A DNA stretch of 64,000 nt. It comes from Phocaeicola faecalis. GTDB taxonomy: Bacteria; Bacteroidota; Bacteroidia; Bacteroidales; Bacteroidaceae. The stretch is from assembly GCF_021730445.1 (NCBI RefSeq), contig NZ_JADNRM010000009.1, forward strand, positions 5,223 to 69,222, written 5' to 3'. Below, in pieces: positions 45,829 through 54,846 of this stretch (positions are counted from its first letter, which is position 1; every line of letters starts with the position of its first letter). The position numbers and the translations under genes are program-made. The notes beneath the pieces are model-generated. The model saw only the letters and a program-made list of their open reading frames with translations, was not told the origin of the DNA and searched no databases.

Positions 45829-47322
45829 TCAGTATCCGGGATTTTGGATAATCTTACCTTTACTCTCATCTATTACACTCTGCGGTAGCGGCATCAGAGT
45901 CATATAATCCTGTGCTGTGGGCGACTGTTTGTATTTGCGAGCATACTCAATATATCTTCCATAACGAATCAAATCCGAACGGCGAACACCTTCGAACCAT
46001 AATTCATGTCCGCGCTCTGTCAGCACCGCTTCAAGGAAGGCGTCAGCTCCGGCAAAGTCAGCTGTAGTGTAAGCAGGAAGTCCGGCACGTGTATGTACCA
46101 TATTCAACAGTTCAACAGCTTCCGAAGTTACTGTATTGCCTTCGCGAACGATAGCCTCAGCCAGCAAAGTAAGCACATCGGCATAACGATATACAATCCA
46201 GTCAACCTGACTTTCCTCACCGGTAGCAGCAGGGTCTTCACCATACTTAACAGGCATTGCACCTTTCACCAATACAGAACCGGGATTCTGTTCATTATAG
46301 TGTGTACCGTCTTCAGCAACAAAGTCTCCTACCAACACTTCCAAACGCTCGTCTGCCGAGTCGAAAGTATGATAAAAATCCCAAAGGACACGGTAACCGC
46401 CCCACTTCTGAATGCTTTCGTTCTTAGTCGGGTATTCACTGGAAAGCACATGAGCCAACCACATCTGCTGGTTTACGCTGCTGCTGCAAACGCATGCCCA
46501 GATTGTTTCGGCATTACCTTCGTTTTCCAAAGTAAAGATATCCTTGTAGTTGTCCATCAATTTATATCCATACTCCGGTTTCATCAACTCACGACCACAT
46601 TCGATAGCTTTTGTCCAATTCTTTTCGTGCATATAAAGCTTCATCAATACGGTATAAGCCAAACCTTTGGTAAAACGTCCATAGTTAGTGTCCGAAACTT
46701 TATAAGTGGCCGGAAGAACAGCGATGGCTGCATGCAAATCATCTTCGATAAACTTCACCATCTCTTCTTGTGAGACACGGGGTGCCACCTCGTCAGACAA
46801 TGGATTATTCAATAAGTCCAAAGAAGCAATCTGAATAGGACCATACATATCATACAATACATAGGCCAACCAACCGCGTCCACAATGCAATTCTGCATTC
46901 AAACGTGCTTTTACATCATCTTTCATGGGCACGTTGGCAATACGTTCCATGGTCAGAGTCATTTTACTTATATCACGGATATAAGTACTGTAAGTAGTAG
47001 TCAGACCACCGGAATTGGCTGTAAAGTTCATCTGAATCATATCCGGCCAAACTGCATCATTCCACTGACAATCACCAATATCCGAACTCATGTCACTGAT
47101 TACATGAATACCTCCTTGTGAAGAAGCATACAATCCACTATACCAACTTGAGCGGAAAGGAGCATAAGCAGCCGAAGTCACTAATGAGTTCGCATCGTCT
47201 TCATTGGTCGGGAAAATTCCCGGATTAATCACATTATACATCTCTGACTCCAGATTGGTACAAGAAGGACAGAATGTAGCTGCAACGAGTGCTAACGAAA
47301 ATATCGATAATATCTTTTTCAT
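45829..47322 (-). CDS. SusD-like glycan-binding lipoprotein (PUL2)
   Basis: 497 residues. The lipoprotein signal ends at Cys21 (TFCPSCTNLESEMYN). SusD/RagB helices (LNAELHCGRGWLAYVLYDMY, AYTVLMKLYMHEKNWTKA) and the C-terminal ERGHELWFEGVRRSDLIRYG and LPQSVIDESKGKIIQNPGY are present. It starts 25 nt after susC. Extracellular partner of the adjacent SusC; ligand unknown. Confidence 0.97.
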   Translation of the reverse strand: MKKILSIFSLALVAATFCPSCTNLESEMYNVINPGIFPTNEDDANSLVTSAAYAPFRSSWYSGLYASSQGGIHVISDMSSDIGDCQWNDAVWPDMIQMNFTANSGGLTTTYSTYIRDISKMTLTMERIANVPMKDDVKARLNAELHCGRGWLAYVLYDMYGPIQIASLDLLNNPLSDEVAPRVSQEEMVKFIEDDLHAAIAVLPATYKVSDTNYGRFTKGLAYTVLMKLYMHEKNWTKAIECGRELMKPEYGYKLMDNYKDIFTLENEGNAETIWACVCSSSVNQQMWLAHVLSSEYPTKNESIQKWGGYRVLWDFYHTFDSADERLEVLVGDFVAEDGTHYNEQNPGSVLVKGAMPVKYGEDPAATGEESQVDWIVYRYADVLTLLAEAIVREGNTVTSEAVELLNMVHTRAGLPAYTTADFAGADAFLEAVLTERGHELWFEGVRRSDLIRYGRYIEYARKYKQSPTAQDYMTLMPLPQSVIDESKGKIIQNPGY

Positions 47323-47347
47323 TTCAATCTTGTCTTTTTATAGGTTA

Positions 47348-50300
47348 TTAAAATGTAATGTCCAGTCCCAAGCTAAAGCTTCTTACATTGGGATATGCCC
47401 AAACAGAGTTATCTGTTTCAAGGTCAAGACCGTCATACGGAGTAATAGTGAACGGATTATTGATATCTGCATAGATACGAACGTTTGACAACGCCTTCTT
47501 AACCGGAATAGTATAACCTACGGTTATGTTACGACAACGGACAAACCAGCTCTTCTGCAAATAATAGTCACCGATTCCCCAAGTACTCTTATCCTGGAAA
47601 TAGCCCGGACGAGAAGCCGACTGATTATCATGTGTCCATACTTCTGCAGCACTGTTAGGCATGTTGTAACCACGGTACATATTTACGATACCAGTCATAC
47701 CGGCAGAACCTGTCAGCCAAAGGTCTTTATAAGAACCGGAGTTCAAGACATTAAACTGTCCATAGAAATAAATATTGAAATCAAAGTTTTTGTAACGGAG
47801 CGTATTGTTCAATCCCAACAGATAACCCGGGTCTTCACTACCGTAAATCACTTTATCGGCATCATTCAGTTTTCCATCAGGCTTACCTGATTTCATAGGA
47901 ATACCGTGTTTATCCACTTTAATAGATCCGTCTTCATTATATACATAGCCATCGATATCTTTGATTTTCACCTGTCCCGGTAATGAACCCGGCATCCAGT
48001 CTACTGTTTCACCGGCCTGAATCAAACCGTCAGACACATATCCGTATTTGTAGCGGATAGGCGCATTGTATTGTGAATAGGCAGCCGGTTTCCAGCTTGC
48101 GTCACGTGTGTTCCATTTATCACGATAGAATGAGAAAGTAAAGTCAGTATTCCAACTGAAATCCTTCGAATTGAAATTGGTGGTATTAACTGTCAATTCA
48201 AATCCCTGGCTCTGTGTTTTACCAATGTTAGCGGCAATCTTGGATGCTTCATTGAAAATAAGCAGGCTGCGTTCGCTCAACAAGTCTGAAACAACTTTGT
48301 GGAAATATTCGGCAGTCACATTCACGCGGTTATTGAAGAAACCTAAGTCAAGACCGATGTTCCATTCTGTAGTCGTCTCCCATTTCAAGTCAGGGTTACC
48401 CATCTGGCTCAAATAAACACCTACATATTCTGTTCCACCAAATTCATTGTTATTACCGGTCTGATAATAGCTGATGGCACGGTTGCCGATGTTAGAGTTA
48501 CCAGTCTGACCGAAGCTGACACGCAATTTACCGTTAGAAAGTACAGAAGCCATCGGTTTCATGAATTCCTCTTCGGTGAATCTCCAACCCAAAGCTACTG
48601 ATGGGAAATAACCCCAACGATTGTTTTCGGCAAAGTTTGATGCACCATCGGCACGCAATGTAGCAGTCAACAAATAGCGGTCTTTATATGAATAGTTCAC
48701 ACGACCGAAGAATGAAGCCATTTCGTCTTTTGACGCCGAAGAGCCAACAGAAGGTTTCGGATAAGCACCGGCTCCAATATTATTATATAAGAAACCGTCA
48801 ATCAAGAACTGGCTGTTGCCGGCAGACAATGCTTCGTCTGTGAAACGCTGGAATGAGTAACCGAGCAAAGCACTAAAGTTATGGTCACCCAATGTTTTGG
48901 TATAGTTGGCAGTAAGTTCCATCAAATAGTCAGACTTGTCATATTGTGCAATATCTGCCTGTCCGCCTTTTTTCTGACCATACAAAGTGGTCTTAGGCAT
49001 ATAAACGCTACGTTTCTGATAGTTACGGTCGATACCGAAGTTAGCTTTCAAAGTCAAATCCTGAATAGGCTTCACTTCAACAAAAGCAGTAGCAAGCAAT
49101 CTCTCTTTCATTGTTTTGTCTGTGATTTCCAACAATGATACCGGGTTAGGCAAGAAAGCAGCCTGAGAATTCAATGTATAATCACCGTTTTCGTCTCTGA
49201 TTGGCAACAGCGGATTAAACTGTGCAGCAGCCACCATGATACTTGCGTTTTCATTCTGTCCGGAACCCAAAGGCACATTGTTAGTTTGGTGTCTGGACAA
49301 AGTCATATTCACTCCCAGGTTAACATACTTGCTCACCTTCTGTTCCAAGTTGATACGGCCCGTATAACGTTCCATATCATTATTCTTCACCACACCATTC
49401 TGTTTGAAGAAGTTACCAGAAACCAAATACTTGGTCATATCGGTACCACCTGTTACAGAAACATTGTGCTGAGTCTGGAAACCTGTACGGGTAATTTCGT
49501 CAAACCAGTCAGTATTATTGGCTGGAGCATTGATTTGAGCATCTGTATAATAAGGCTTATAAGCTGTAGAAGCATCACCTTCGGCTTTTCCACCATATAC
49601 ACCGATACCGTTTGATCTCATCCATTCTTCTTTGGCATAGCGGTTGGACTGCAACATGAAGTCGCGAGCGCTCAACATATCATAGTCACTTGCCAATGTC
49701 TGAACAGTAGCTGTTCCGGAGTAAGTAACCTTCGGAGCACCTGTTTTACCCTTTTTAGTAGTGATAATAATTACACCGTTACCGGCACGTGCACCATAGA
49801 TAGCAGTAGAGCTGGCATCTTTCAGAACTTCGATAGACTCGATATCGTTCGGGTTGATAGAAGCCAAAATATTATCCGAGCTACCTGCATCATATTTACC
49901 GGTTTTAACAGCATCGTCTGAAGCCGGGCTTACAGGGAATCCGTCAATAATCACCAATGGGTCGTTACCGGCATTGACAGAAGCAGCACCACGGATACGG
50001 AAATTAGAACCACTACCCGGCTGTGCACTTACCATATTTACCTGCAAACCGGCAGCCTTACCTGCCAAAGCATGGCTGATGGTAGATACGGTTCCCACAG
50101 GAGCATCGTCCATCTTGACAGAAGCAACAGCACCGGTCAAATCTTTTTTCTTCATTGTACCATAACCGACAACAATAACTTCATCCAACATCTCGGTATC
50201 TTCGCTCATAGTAACAGCCAATTGTTTGCCTGCCTGAGGTTTCAAAACCTGTGTCTTATAACCGATATAAGAAACTTCCAATTCTGCTTTAGCCGAACTT

Positions 50301-50827
50301 ATGGTTAAAGTAAATTTACCATCCATATCAGTTACAGTACCGTTTGTTGTTCCTTTTTCCACTACACTGGCACCGATAATAGGTTCACCGGTTGCATCAA
50401 GTACCGTACCACTTACCACAGTAGAAGTCTGTTTAACAGCTTTAGTTCCTTCTGTAGAGAGGATAATTTTCTTATCCAAAACAGAATAAGTCACATTCGT
50501 TCCGGCAAATACCTTCTCCAGAACTTCAAACACATTTCCTTGATTAGCCGAAACAGACACACGACGATTCAAATCTACATGTTTATTATTGAAAAAGAAA
50601 TCAAAACCGGTTTTTGCCTTGATCTGATTCAATACTGTTTCAACTGTTTGATTACTAGCATCAATGCTGATTTTTGTTTTTTGCGCATACGTTTCTGCTG
50701 CATGAGTCAAGCTCAATGAGCAGGCGAGAAATAGAACACATAGTCTCATAAACAATGGGATTTTGTTAAATGATAGCCATAACGACTTTATCATCCAGAA
50801 TACTTGGATGCTAAAAGGATTTTGCAT
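47348..50827 (-). CDS. SusC-like TonB-dependent transporter with STN domain (PUL2)
   Basis: 1159 residues. A long signal region (cleavage near AETYAQ, residue 49), an STN signalling domain (about 55-125; NQTVETVLNQIKAKTGFDFF), a carboxypeptidase-regulatory domain (about 138-215), the TonB-box region LDEVIVVGYGTMKKKDLTG, the plug (FRIRGAASVNAGNDPLVIID; LKDASSTAIYGARAGNG), and a barrel ending SFSLGLDITF. The STN domain is the docking part for the FecR-type anti-sigma factor encoded upstream, so substrate passage can signal to the sigma factor. Translation starts inside the region opposite a predicted antisense RNA. A second Met at residue 12 could be the real start. Confidence 0.96.
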   Translation of the reverse strand: MQNPFSIQVFWMIKSLWLSFNKIPLFMRLCVLFLACSLSLTHAAETYAQKTKISIDASNQTVETVLNQIKAKTGFDFFFNNKHVDLNRRVSVSANQGNVFEVLEKVFAGTNVTYSVLDKKIILSTEGTKAVKQTSTVVSGTVLDATGEPIIGASVVEKGTTNGTVTDMDGKFTLTISSAKAELEVSYIGYKTQVLKPQAGKQLAVTMSEDTEMLDEVIVVGYGTMKKKDLTGAVASVKMDDAPVGTVSTISHALAGKAAGLQVNMVSAQPGSGSNFRIRGAASVNAGNDPLVIIDGFPVSPASDDAVKTGKYDAGSSDNILASINPNDIESIEVLKDASSTAIYGARAGNGVIIITTKKGKTGAPKVTYSGTATVQTLASDYDMLSARDFMLQSNRYAKEEWMRSNGIGVYGGKAEGDASTAYKPYYTDAQINAPANNTDWFDEITRTGFQTQHNVSVTGGTDMTKYLVSGNFFKQNGVVKNNDMERYTGRINLEQKVSKYVNLGVNMTLSRHQTNNVPLGSGQNENASIMVAAAQFNPLLPIRDENGDYTLNSQAAFLPNPVSLLEITDKTMKERLLATAFVEVKPIQDLTLKANFGIDRNYQKRSVYMPKTTLYGQKKGGQADIAQYDKSDYLMELTANYTKTLGDHNFSALLGYSFQRFTDEALSAGNSQFLIDGFLYNNIGAGAYPKPSVGSSASKDEMASFFGRVNYSYKDRYLLTATLRADGASNFAENNRWGYFPSVALGWRFTEEEFMKPMASVLSNGKLRVSFGQTGNSNIGNRAISYYQTGNNNEFGGTEYVGVYLSQMGNPDLKWETTTEWNIGLDLGFFNNRVNVTAEYFHKVVSDLLSERSLLIFNEASKIAANIGKTQSQGFELTVNTTNFNSKDFSWNTDFTFSFYRDKWNTRDASWKPAAYSQYNAPIRYKYGYVSDGLIQAGETVDWMPGSLPGQVKIKDIDGYVYNEDGSIKVDKHGIPMKSGKPDGKLNDADKVIYGSEDPGYLLGLNNTLRYKNFDFNIYFYGQFNVLNSGSYKDLWLTGSAGMTGIVNMYRGYNMPNSAAEVWTHDNQSASRPGYFQDKSTWGIGDYYLQKSWFVRCRNITVGYTIPVKKALSNVRIYADINNPFTITPYDGLDLETDNSVWAYPNVRSFSLGLDITF

Positions 50828-50834
50828 AATTTTG
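50803..50834 (+). promoter_or_regulatory. Promoter of the predicted antisense RNA
   Basis: CTTG (50803-50806), 20 nt, then TAATTTTG (50827-50834), an exact -7 match with the consensus spacing. It points away from susC, over the susC start codon, with no open frame downstream. Confidence 0.6.
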
Positions 50835-50840
50835 TAAAGA

Positions 50841-50943
50841 CTGAGGTTAATAAAAATGTTATCTTAGCTTGTCGCCAAACAAGCTTTAAAAAGTTCTCAT
50901 TTTTCCATGCGGTAGATACGCCAATATCTTCCGCATGTTTTTT
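50841..50943 (+). ncRNA. Predicted cis-antisense small RNA opposite the susC leader
   Basis: The transcript would begin about 7 nt after the -7 box and end at a strong intrinsic terminator: CATGCGG-T-AGATA, loop, TATCT-T-CCGCATG (50906-50937) followed by TTTTTT. A 7-bp hairpin AGCTTGT / ACAAGCT lies inside (50866-50885). Length is about 100 nt. Position and strand (antisense to the 5' leader of a susC in an ECF-sigma/anti-sigma PUL) match the DonS-type repressor RNAs reported for Bacteroides fragilis. The boundaries are predictions. Confidence 0.55.
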
Positions 50944-51000
50944 GTTTTAAGGCGCTCTCTTTTGTTTCATAATATTTTTAAAAGGTTAATAAGGTTTTAT

Positions 51001-52041
51001 TTAATACATCTCTATCCGCTGTTTTTTATCAGAAATATTATCACTGTCCAAATAACGCCAATTTATTTTGGACGAGATTTTAAAATATTCCAAGATACGT
51101 TCCAAACGCTGAGTAGAGAACGTTCCTGTAAACGAGTATTCCTTAATGCGATTATTCTTCACAATAAAGTCCACATTATAGCGTTTACCCAACATACGAA
51201 GGATATCCTCCATAGAGGTATTGTTAAATACTATCTTACCATCTTTCCAGGCAATCTCCGATTCGCAAGAGGTAGCAAACATTTTCGTCTCACCCGATAC
51301 CGGAGTGTACACCAGTTTATGATGAGGCTTCAGCTTTACCATCTTGGCTTCTCCTACTTTATCTTTAAAGAAAAAGCCAACACTTCCTTCCACCAATGTA
51401 GTCGAAATCCGACCGTCGGCGGCATACGCCTCCACATTAAAACTAGTTCCGTATACTTCTATTTGTGACTGATGAACAGTAGAAATCACAAAACGTTTCT
51501 CTTCATTTTTCGTCACATCAAAATAAGCCTCACCAATTAACTCCACTTCACGGCTTTCGCCTATAAAGCGGGAAGGATAACGCAATGAAGACTCAGAATT
51601 CAAATAAACCACAGTATTATCAGGCAATACGACCGAAGTAGTCATTCCCGGATTTGTCTTTATTTCAATCATTTGAGCCACTTCCTGCTGCTCATCCTTA
51701 TCCTGATACATCCACAAGACAGCAATCAATAGTGGGATGGACACCATCGCAGCTATTCGTTGCGTCCATTCCCACCAAGAGATTCTTTTTTTGTTCATCC
51801 TACCTTTTACCTTCCTTAATGCCTTTTCTATATCTACACTTTTCATCACATGCAGCGTATCGGCGGCCCAATAAAGCGCATGAATCTGATCCACAATCTT
51901 ACGGTGAGATTCATCCTGCGCTATCCATTCCTCCACCAACCGACTTTCCGCTTCCGTTGTCATTCCTTCACAGAAACGAGGCAACAGTTCCTCTATGCTA
52001 TTATTATATGTATTATCCGTATCTGTCATCTTTGAGCTCAT
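51001..52041 (-). CDS. FecR-type anti-sigma factor
   Basis: 346 residues. A cytoplasmic sigma-binding N-terminus (about 1-85; EELLPRFCEGMTTEAESRLV), one membrane helix (RIAAMVSIPLLIAVLWMYQ, about 89-108), the periplasmic FecR domain (about 120-225; TTSVVLPDNTVVYLNSESSL) and a C-terminal DUF4974/STN-like domain (NNTSMEDILRMLGKRYNVDF). It holds the sigma factor inactive until SusC signals. It is divergent from the sigma gene across 119 bp and in the same direction as susC, 173 bp upstream. Confidence 0.95.
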   Translation of the reverse strand: MSSKMTDTDNTYNNSIEELLPRFCEGMTTEAESRLVEEWIAQDESHRKIVDQIHALYWAADTLHVMKSVDIEKALRKVKGRMNKKRISWWEWTQRIAAMVSIPLLIAVLWMYQDKDEQQEVAQMIEIKTNPGMTTSVVLPDNTVVYLNSESSLRYPSRFIGESREVELIGEAYFDVTKNEEKRFVISTVHQSQIEVYGTSFNVEAYAADGRISTTLVEGSVGFFFKDKVGEAKMVKLKPHHKLVYTPVSGETKMFATSCESEIAWKDGKIVFNNTSMEDILRMLGKRYNVDFIVKNNRIKEYSFTGTFSTQRLERILEYFKISSKINWRYLDSDNISDKKQRIEMY

Positions 52042-52138
52042 TTACTATTAAGACAAGCCCCAAAGAAAGATTCCTAAACAAAAAATGATATTTTTTTGAA
52101 AAAAGGTGTTTTAGTATTAAAAACATAGACGAAACACT

Positions 52139-52146
52139 TATCTTTG
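52139..52146 (+). promoter_or_regulatory. -7 box of the ECF sigma gene
   Basis: TATCTTTG matches TAnnTTTG, 14 nt before the ATG at 52161. No good -33 at 20 nt. Confidence 0.45.
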
Positions 52147-52160
52147 CAAACAAGTTAACG

Positions 52161-52754
52161 ATGAATAATAAGATGAAAACAGACAGAAATATAGAAGATA
52201 TGGCTTTATTGAGTTCCCTCCGAAAAGGGGAACAGAAAGCGTTCGACAGTCTGTTCAGAAAATATTATCCGATGCTATGCGCTTATGCCCACCGTTTCAT
52301 TGAAATGGAAGATGCGGAAGAGATTGTTCAGGAAATCATGCTCTGGATATGGGAAAAGCGTTCGGAACTGATAATCGAATCCTCCCTCAACCAGTATCTT
52401 TTCAAAATGACCTACCACCGGGCATTAAACCTTATAACCAAGAAAGAAATCACTAGCCGGGCAGAAACCTTTTTCTATACCAAGAATCAGGAAGCGACGG
52501 AGGATGTGAATTATTATCAGATAGAAGAACTGAGCAAAAGAATCGAAAAGGCAATAGCTGCATTACCCGAATCTTATCAGACGGCATTTGTTATGCATCG
52601 TTTTAAAGGCATGAGCTATAAAGATATCGCCACCATTTATAATGTGTCCCCCAAAACAATAGACTACCGCATTCAGCAAGCCTTGAAATTACTGAGAGAA
52701 GACCTAAAGGATTATTTGCCACTGACAGTATTGCTGGCATTGCATATCGGCTGA
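52161..52754 (+). CDS. ECF-type RNA polymerase sigma factor (PUL2)
   Basis: 197 residues: sigma region 2 (FDSLFRKYYPMLCAYAHRFI, EEIVQEIMLWIWEKR) and region 4 (AIAALPESYQTAFVMHRF, YKDIATIYNVSPKTIDYRI), as in the expanded Bacteroides sigma-70 subgroup. The start could be at 52161 or four codons later. Paired with the divergent FecR gene and, by analogy with other Bacteroides mucin-glycan loci, it directs transcription of the PUL2 susC operon when SusC is occupied. Confidence 0.95.
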   Translation: MNNKMKTDRNIEDMALLSSLRKGEQKAFDSLFRKYYPMLCAYAHRFIEMEDAEEIVQEIMLWIWEKRSELIIESSLNQYLFKMTYHRALNLITKKEITSRAETFFYTKNQEATEDVNYYQIEELSKRIEKAIAALPESYQTAFVMHRFKGMSYKDIATIYNVSPKTIDYRIQQALKLLREDLKDYLPLTVLLALHIG

Positions 52755-52791
52755 TATGCAAATCTATTTTTTACCGGTTAATTCTTACTTT

Positions 52792-53270
52792 CTATACCTC
52801 TTCCATCCTTGCCAGCTCCCATCCGCAGAACTGCATCACAATGCAATGCAGGCGGGTTCCCCTGCAAAGCTGCCGCACCTTCTCCCCTTCGGCATAACGG
52901 TGGATTTGCTGCACGGCTGCATCCCACTGTTCCGCCGACTGTGCCTCGAACTTGTCTTTCGGGAGATATTTCAGTTCCAGAATGTAGCTGTGCTCCACCT
53001 CAGGATATCGCTGCAGGTCCGGCATGAGGAACATGTCGCAGAAACCGTGGTTCAGCTCCACTTCGGGCATGGTCAGGTAATAGGCATTGATACTCAGGTA
53101 GGCGGTGAAGAAACCTTGAATGTTCCTTTCGCCCTCTATGCTACTGCGTACCGATAAAATGCGTAGTCAGTGACAAGTATCGGATGTAATGCCGGCTCTC
53201 GGCTTTTGTCATAAAGGGTTTGTCATACAATGACTGAATCCACCAAAACCAACTGTATTTTCTCGCCCTA
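52792..53270 (-). pseudogene. C-terminal remnant of an AAA-ATPase/PD-(D/E)XK-type protein
   Basis: Minus-strand reading gives ARKYSWFWWIQSLYDKPFM and SRHYIRYLSLTTHF in one frame, then RSSIEGERNIQGFFTAYLSI, YYLTMPEVELNHGFCDMFLM, HSYILELKYLPKD and the stop in another, with a frameshift near 53170. ELNHGFCDMFL...YILELKY is the nuclease-fold motif of the family represented intact at 58292-59845, though the two are not close copies. The N-terminal ATPase part is missing. Confidence 0.6.
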
Positions 53271-53435
53271 CAAACGGAAAATCGGTCTCTTCCTTCCTCC
53301 TTTCATTAGTCGTTGAAACGCCCTGCCGGTGGGAGTTCCGGTAGTGAAGGGACATCCCGTCACCGCCCTTTCAGCCTCCTTTCATTCGTAAACTTTCTTC
53401 TTTCGGTTTTTGAACTTTTTCGATAACGCTTTACG

Positions 53436-53520
53436 GTAGGGGCGGACCCATGTGTCCGCCCAATAGCGCCAATGGCTTAAAGTGAACTGTTCTCGGGCAG
53501 ACACACGGGTCTGCCCCTAC
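53436..53520 (+). repeat. Core of the dispersed element (copy 4, 85 bp)
   Basis: Begins GTAGGGGC and ends GCCCCTAC; contains AAAGTGAACTGTTCTCGGGC, 18 of 20 bases identical to the core of copy 1. The outer GTGTGTCAAAAC ends are not present here. Confidence 0.7.
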
Positions 53521-53746
53521 AGAAAACGGTGGGCTAAAAAGAGGAGTACACACACAATTGCTGAAGGCAGGTTGTGAAGGGACCTGGAAAGCGCGGCTGA
53601 AGGGAGGATGAGGGGATGTGCTGTCATCTTTAACCAGTTGATAGCCAGTGTGTATGAATCAAAATGAAAGGATGAACGGAGAAGAGGGAATAACCGGCTT
53701 AATGAGGGGATACTCCCATTTGCCCCTCCATGAAAAAGATGCCGGG

Positions 53747-53838
53747 CTTTTTTAAAAAGATGGTGATGTTTTTAAAAAACTTCCCGGTCTTTTTCGAAAA
53801 ACTCAAAGTCTTTTTTGAAAAGTTCAAGGTCTTTTTGC
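53747..53838. repeat. Block of CTTTTT-GAAAA repeats related to 2097-2200
   Basis: Four units of roughly 22-27 bp, such as GGTCTTTTTCGAAAAACTCA and AGTCTTTTTTGAAAAGTTCA, are arranged head to tail. The same unit style occurs at 54466-54550 and at 2097-2200. Confidence 0.55.
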
Positions 53839-54320
53839 AGCATTCAGCGTGAGCTTCAAGCTGTATATTTTTAAATGTGCACGTATGCACGCATCGGTCA
53901 ACACATACGGTGACATCAGCCTGCACGTATATACGCATCGGGTCACACGTACGTACGCATAAGCCTAGACATATATATGTCATTGTGTCAGTAACCACAG
54001 GCTTCAACATCCTTTTATCGCTTCCATAATCTATTCTCCTTTTGAGTTTAAAACAACCGATAGACAAAGGTCGTTTTTCAACCGGATATTGAGCAGGAAA
54101 AAGAAAATATTCTTAAGACTCACATGCATGGGGTGCGTTTCACATTCGACGGGCGGAAGTGACGGTTCTTTCACACTAATTCCCCATAAACAGGCGGTTC
54201 CGGCAGCTGTTATGTGTGAAAGGAGGTATGCAATAAGTTTTCTACCGCTTAATTTCCGTTTGCTTGCGGCGGAAAAGTAAAGCAGTATCATCACCCCTAA
54301 ACAATGGGCATTGTCTGGAC

Positions 54321-54364
54321 AAACTGTTACCATTGTTTCAAGAAACTGTTCCCATTGTTTGAAG
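54321..54364 (+). repeat. Two tandem 22-bp units
   Basis: AAACTGTTACCATTGTTTCA at 54321 repeats at 54343 with 20 of 22 bases identical. Confidence 0.65.
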
Positions 54365-54465
54365 AAGTTCTCACGAGAGTTTTGAAGTCTCATATTCTAT
54401 TTTATTCGACTAAAACGAGTGATTTTTCTGTCTTTCCCCTCTTTTTATCAATTGATAGAAATGCT

Positions 54466-54550
54466 TTGGAAAAAGACCTTGAGCTTTTTGAAAAACGCTT
54501 AAGTCTTTTTCGGAAACTCCTTGGTCTTTTTTAAAAACATCAGAGTCTTT
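54466..54550. repeat. Second block of CTTTTT-GAAAA repeats
   Basis: Units such as GACCTTGAGCTTTTTGAAAA and CTTAAGTCTTTTTCGGAAAC, similar to the block at 53747 and, on the other strand, to 2097-2200. Confidence 0.55.
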
Positions 54551-54667
54551 CCATTAGGATACGTTGACATTTGTTAGGATTTTCAAGTTGGAAGTAAAGC
54601 AGGGACTTGACACTGCTTAAACTCTTGAAAACGTGATGAATAAGATTTTAGGAGAAAGAAGAAAAAA

Positions 54668-54690
54668 AGTGCATCTCTTAGTAAGAGATA
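54668..54690 (+). repeat. Left inverted repeat of the invertible segment
   Basis: AGTGCATCTCTTAGTAAGAG (54668-54687) plus ATA; the 23 bases are the exact reverse complement of 54847-54869. The repeat is itself a dyad: ATCTCTTA-G-TAAGAGAT. Confidence 0.85.
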
Positions 54691-54702
54691 CACTTTTCGC
54701 TG

Positions 54703-54733
54703 CAAATTTACACAAAGTTTTGATAATTAAAAC
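54703..54733 (-). promoter_or_regulatory. Promoter inside the invertible segment
   Basis: On the minus strand TAAATTTG (54710-54703) matches TAnnTTTG, with GTTT 19 nt upstream as an imperfect -33. No comparable box is seen on the plus strand of the segment. Confidence 0.55.
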
Positions 54734-54846
54734 TTTTTGAGAAGAAAAATCACAAGGCAAGTGCAAAAATATCTTTAGTCTTAAGTTTTAGGACACTATT
54801 GCGTTCACTTAAATAATTAATAATAAGTTATTTATGCGCGATTGTA

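Larger units (their letters stand above)
53521..54667. other. Repeat-rich gap without genes
   Basis: Apart from the repeat blocks listed separately, I see only low-complexity DNA: GC-rich direct repeats near 53560-53620, a purple-sequence-like alternation of ACGTATGCAC units near 53875-53960, and frames that look like shadows of repeats. No gene can be supported. Confidence 0.5.

Noticed and set aside
53436..53520. Stand-alone terminator or tRNA-like fold
   Set aside because: No T-run or anticodon arm; it aligns with the core of the dispersed element instead.
54031..54393. Minus-strand frame of 120 codons that the OFF-phase promoter might serve
   Set aside because: The frame has no protein-like features, lies nearly 300 bp beyond the switch and crosses tandem repeats; the leftward promoter seems to have no gene target.
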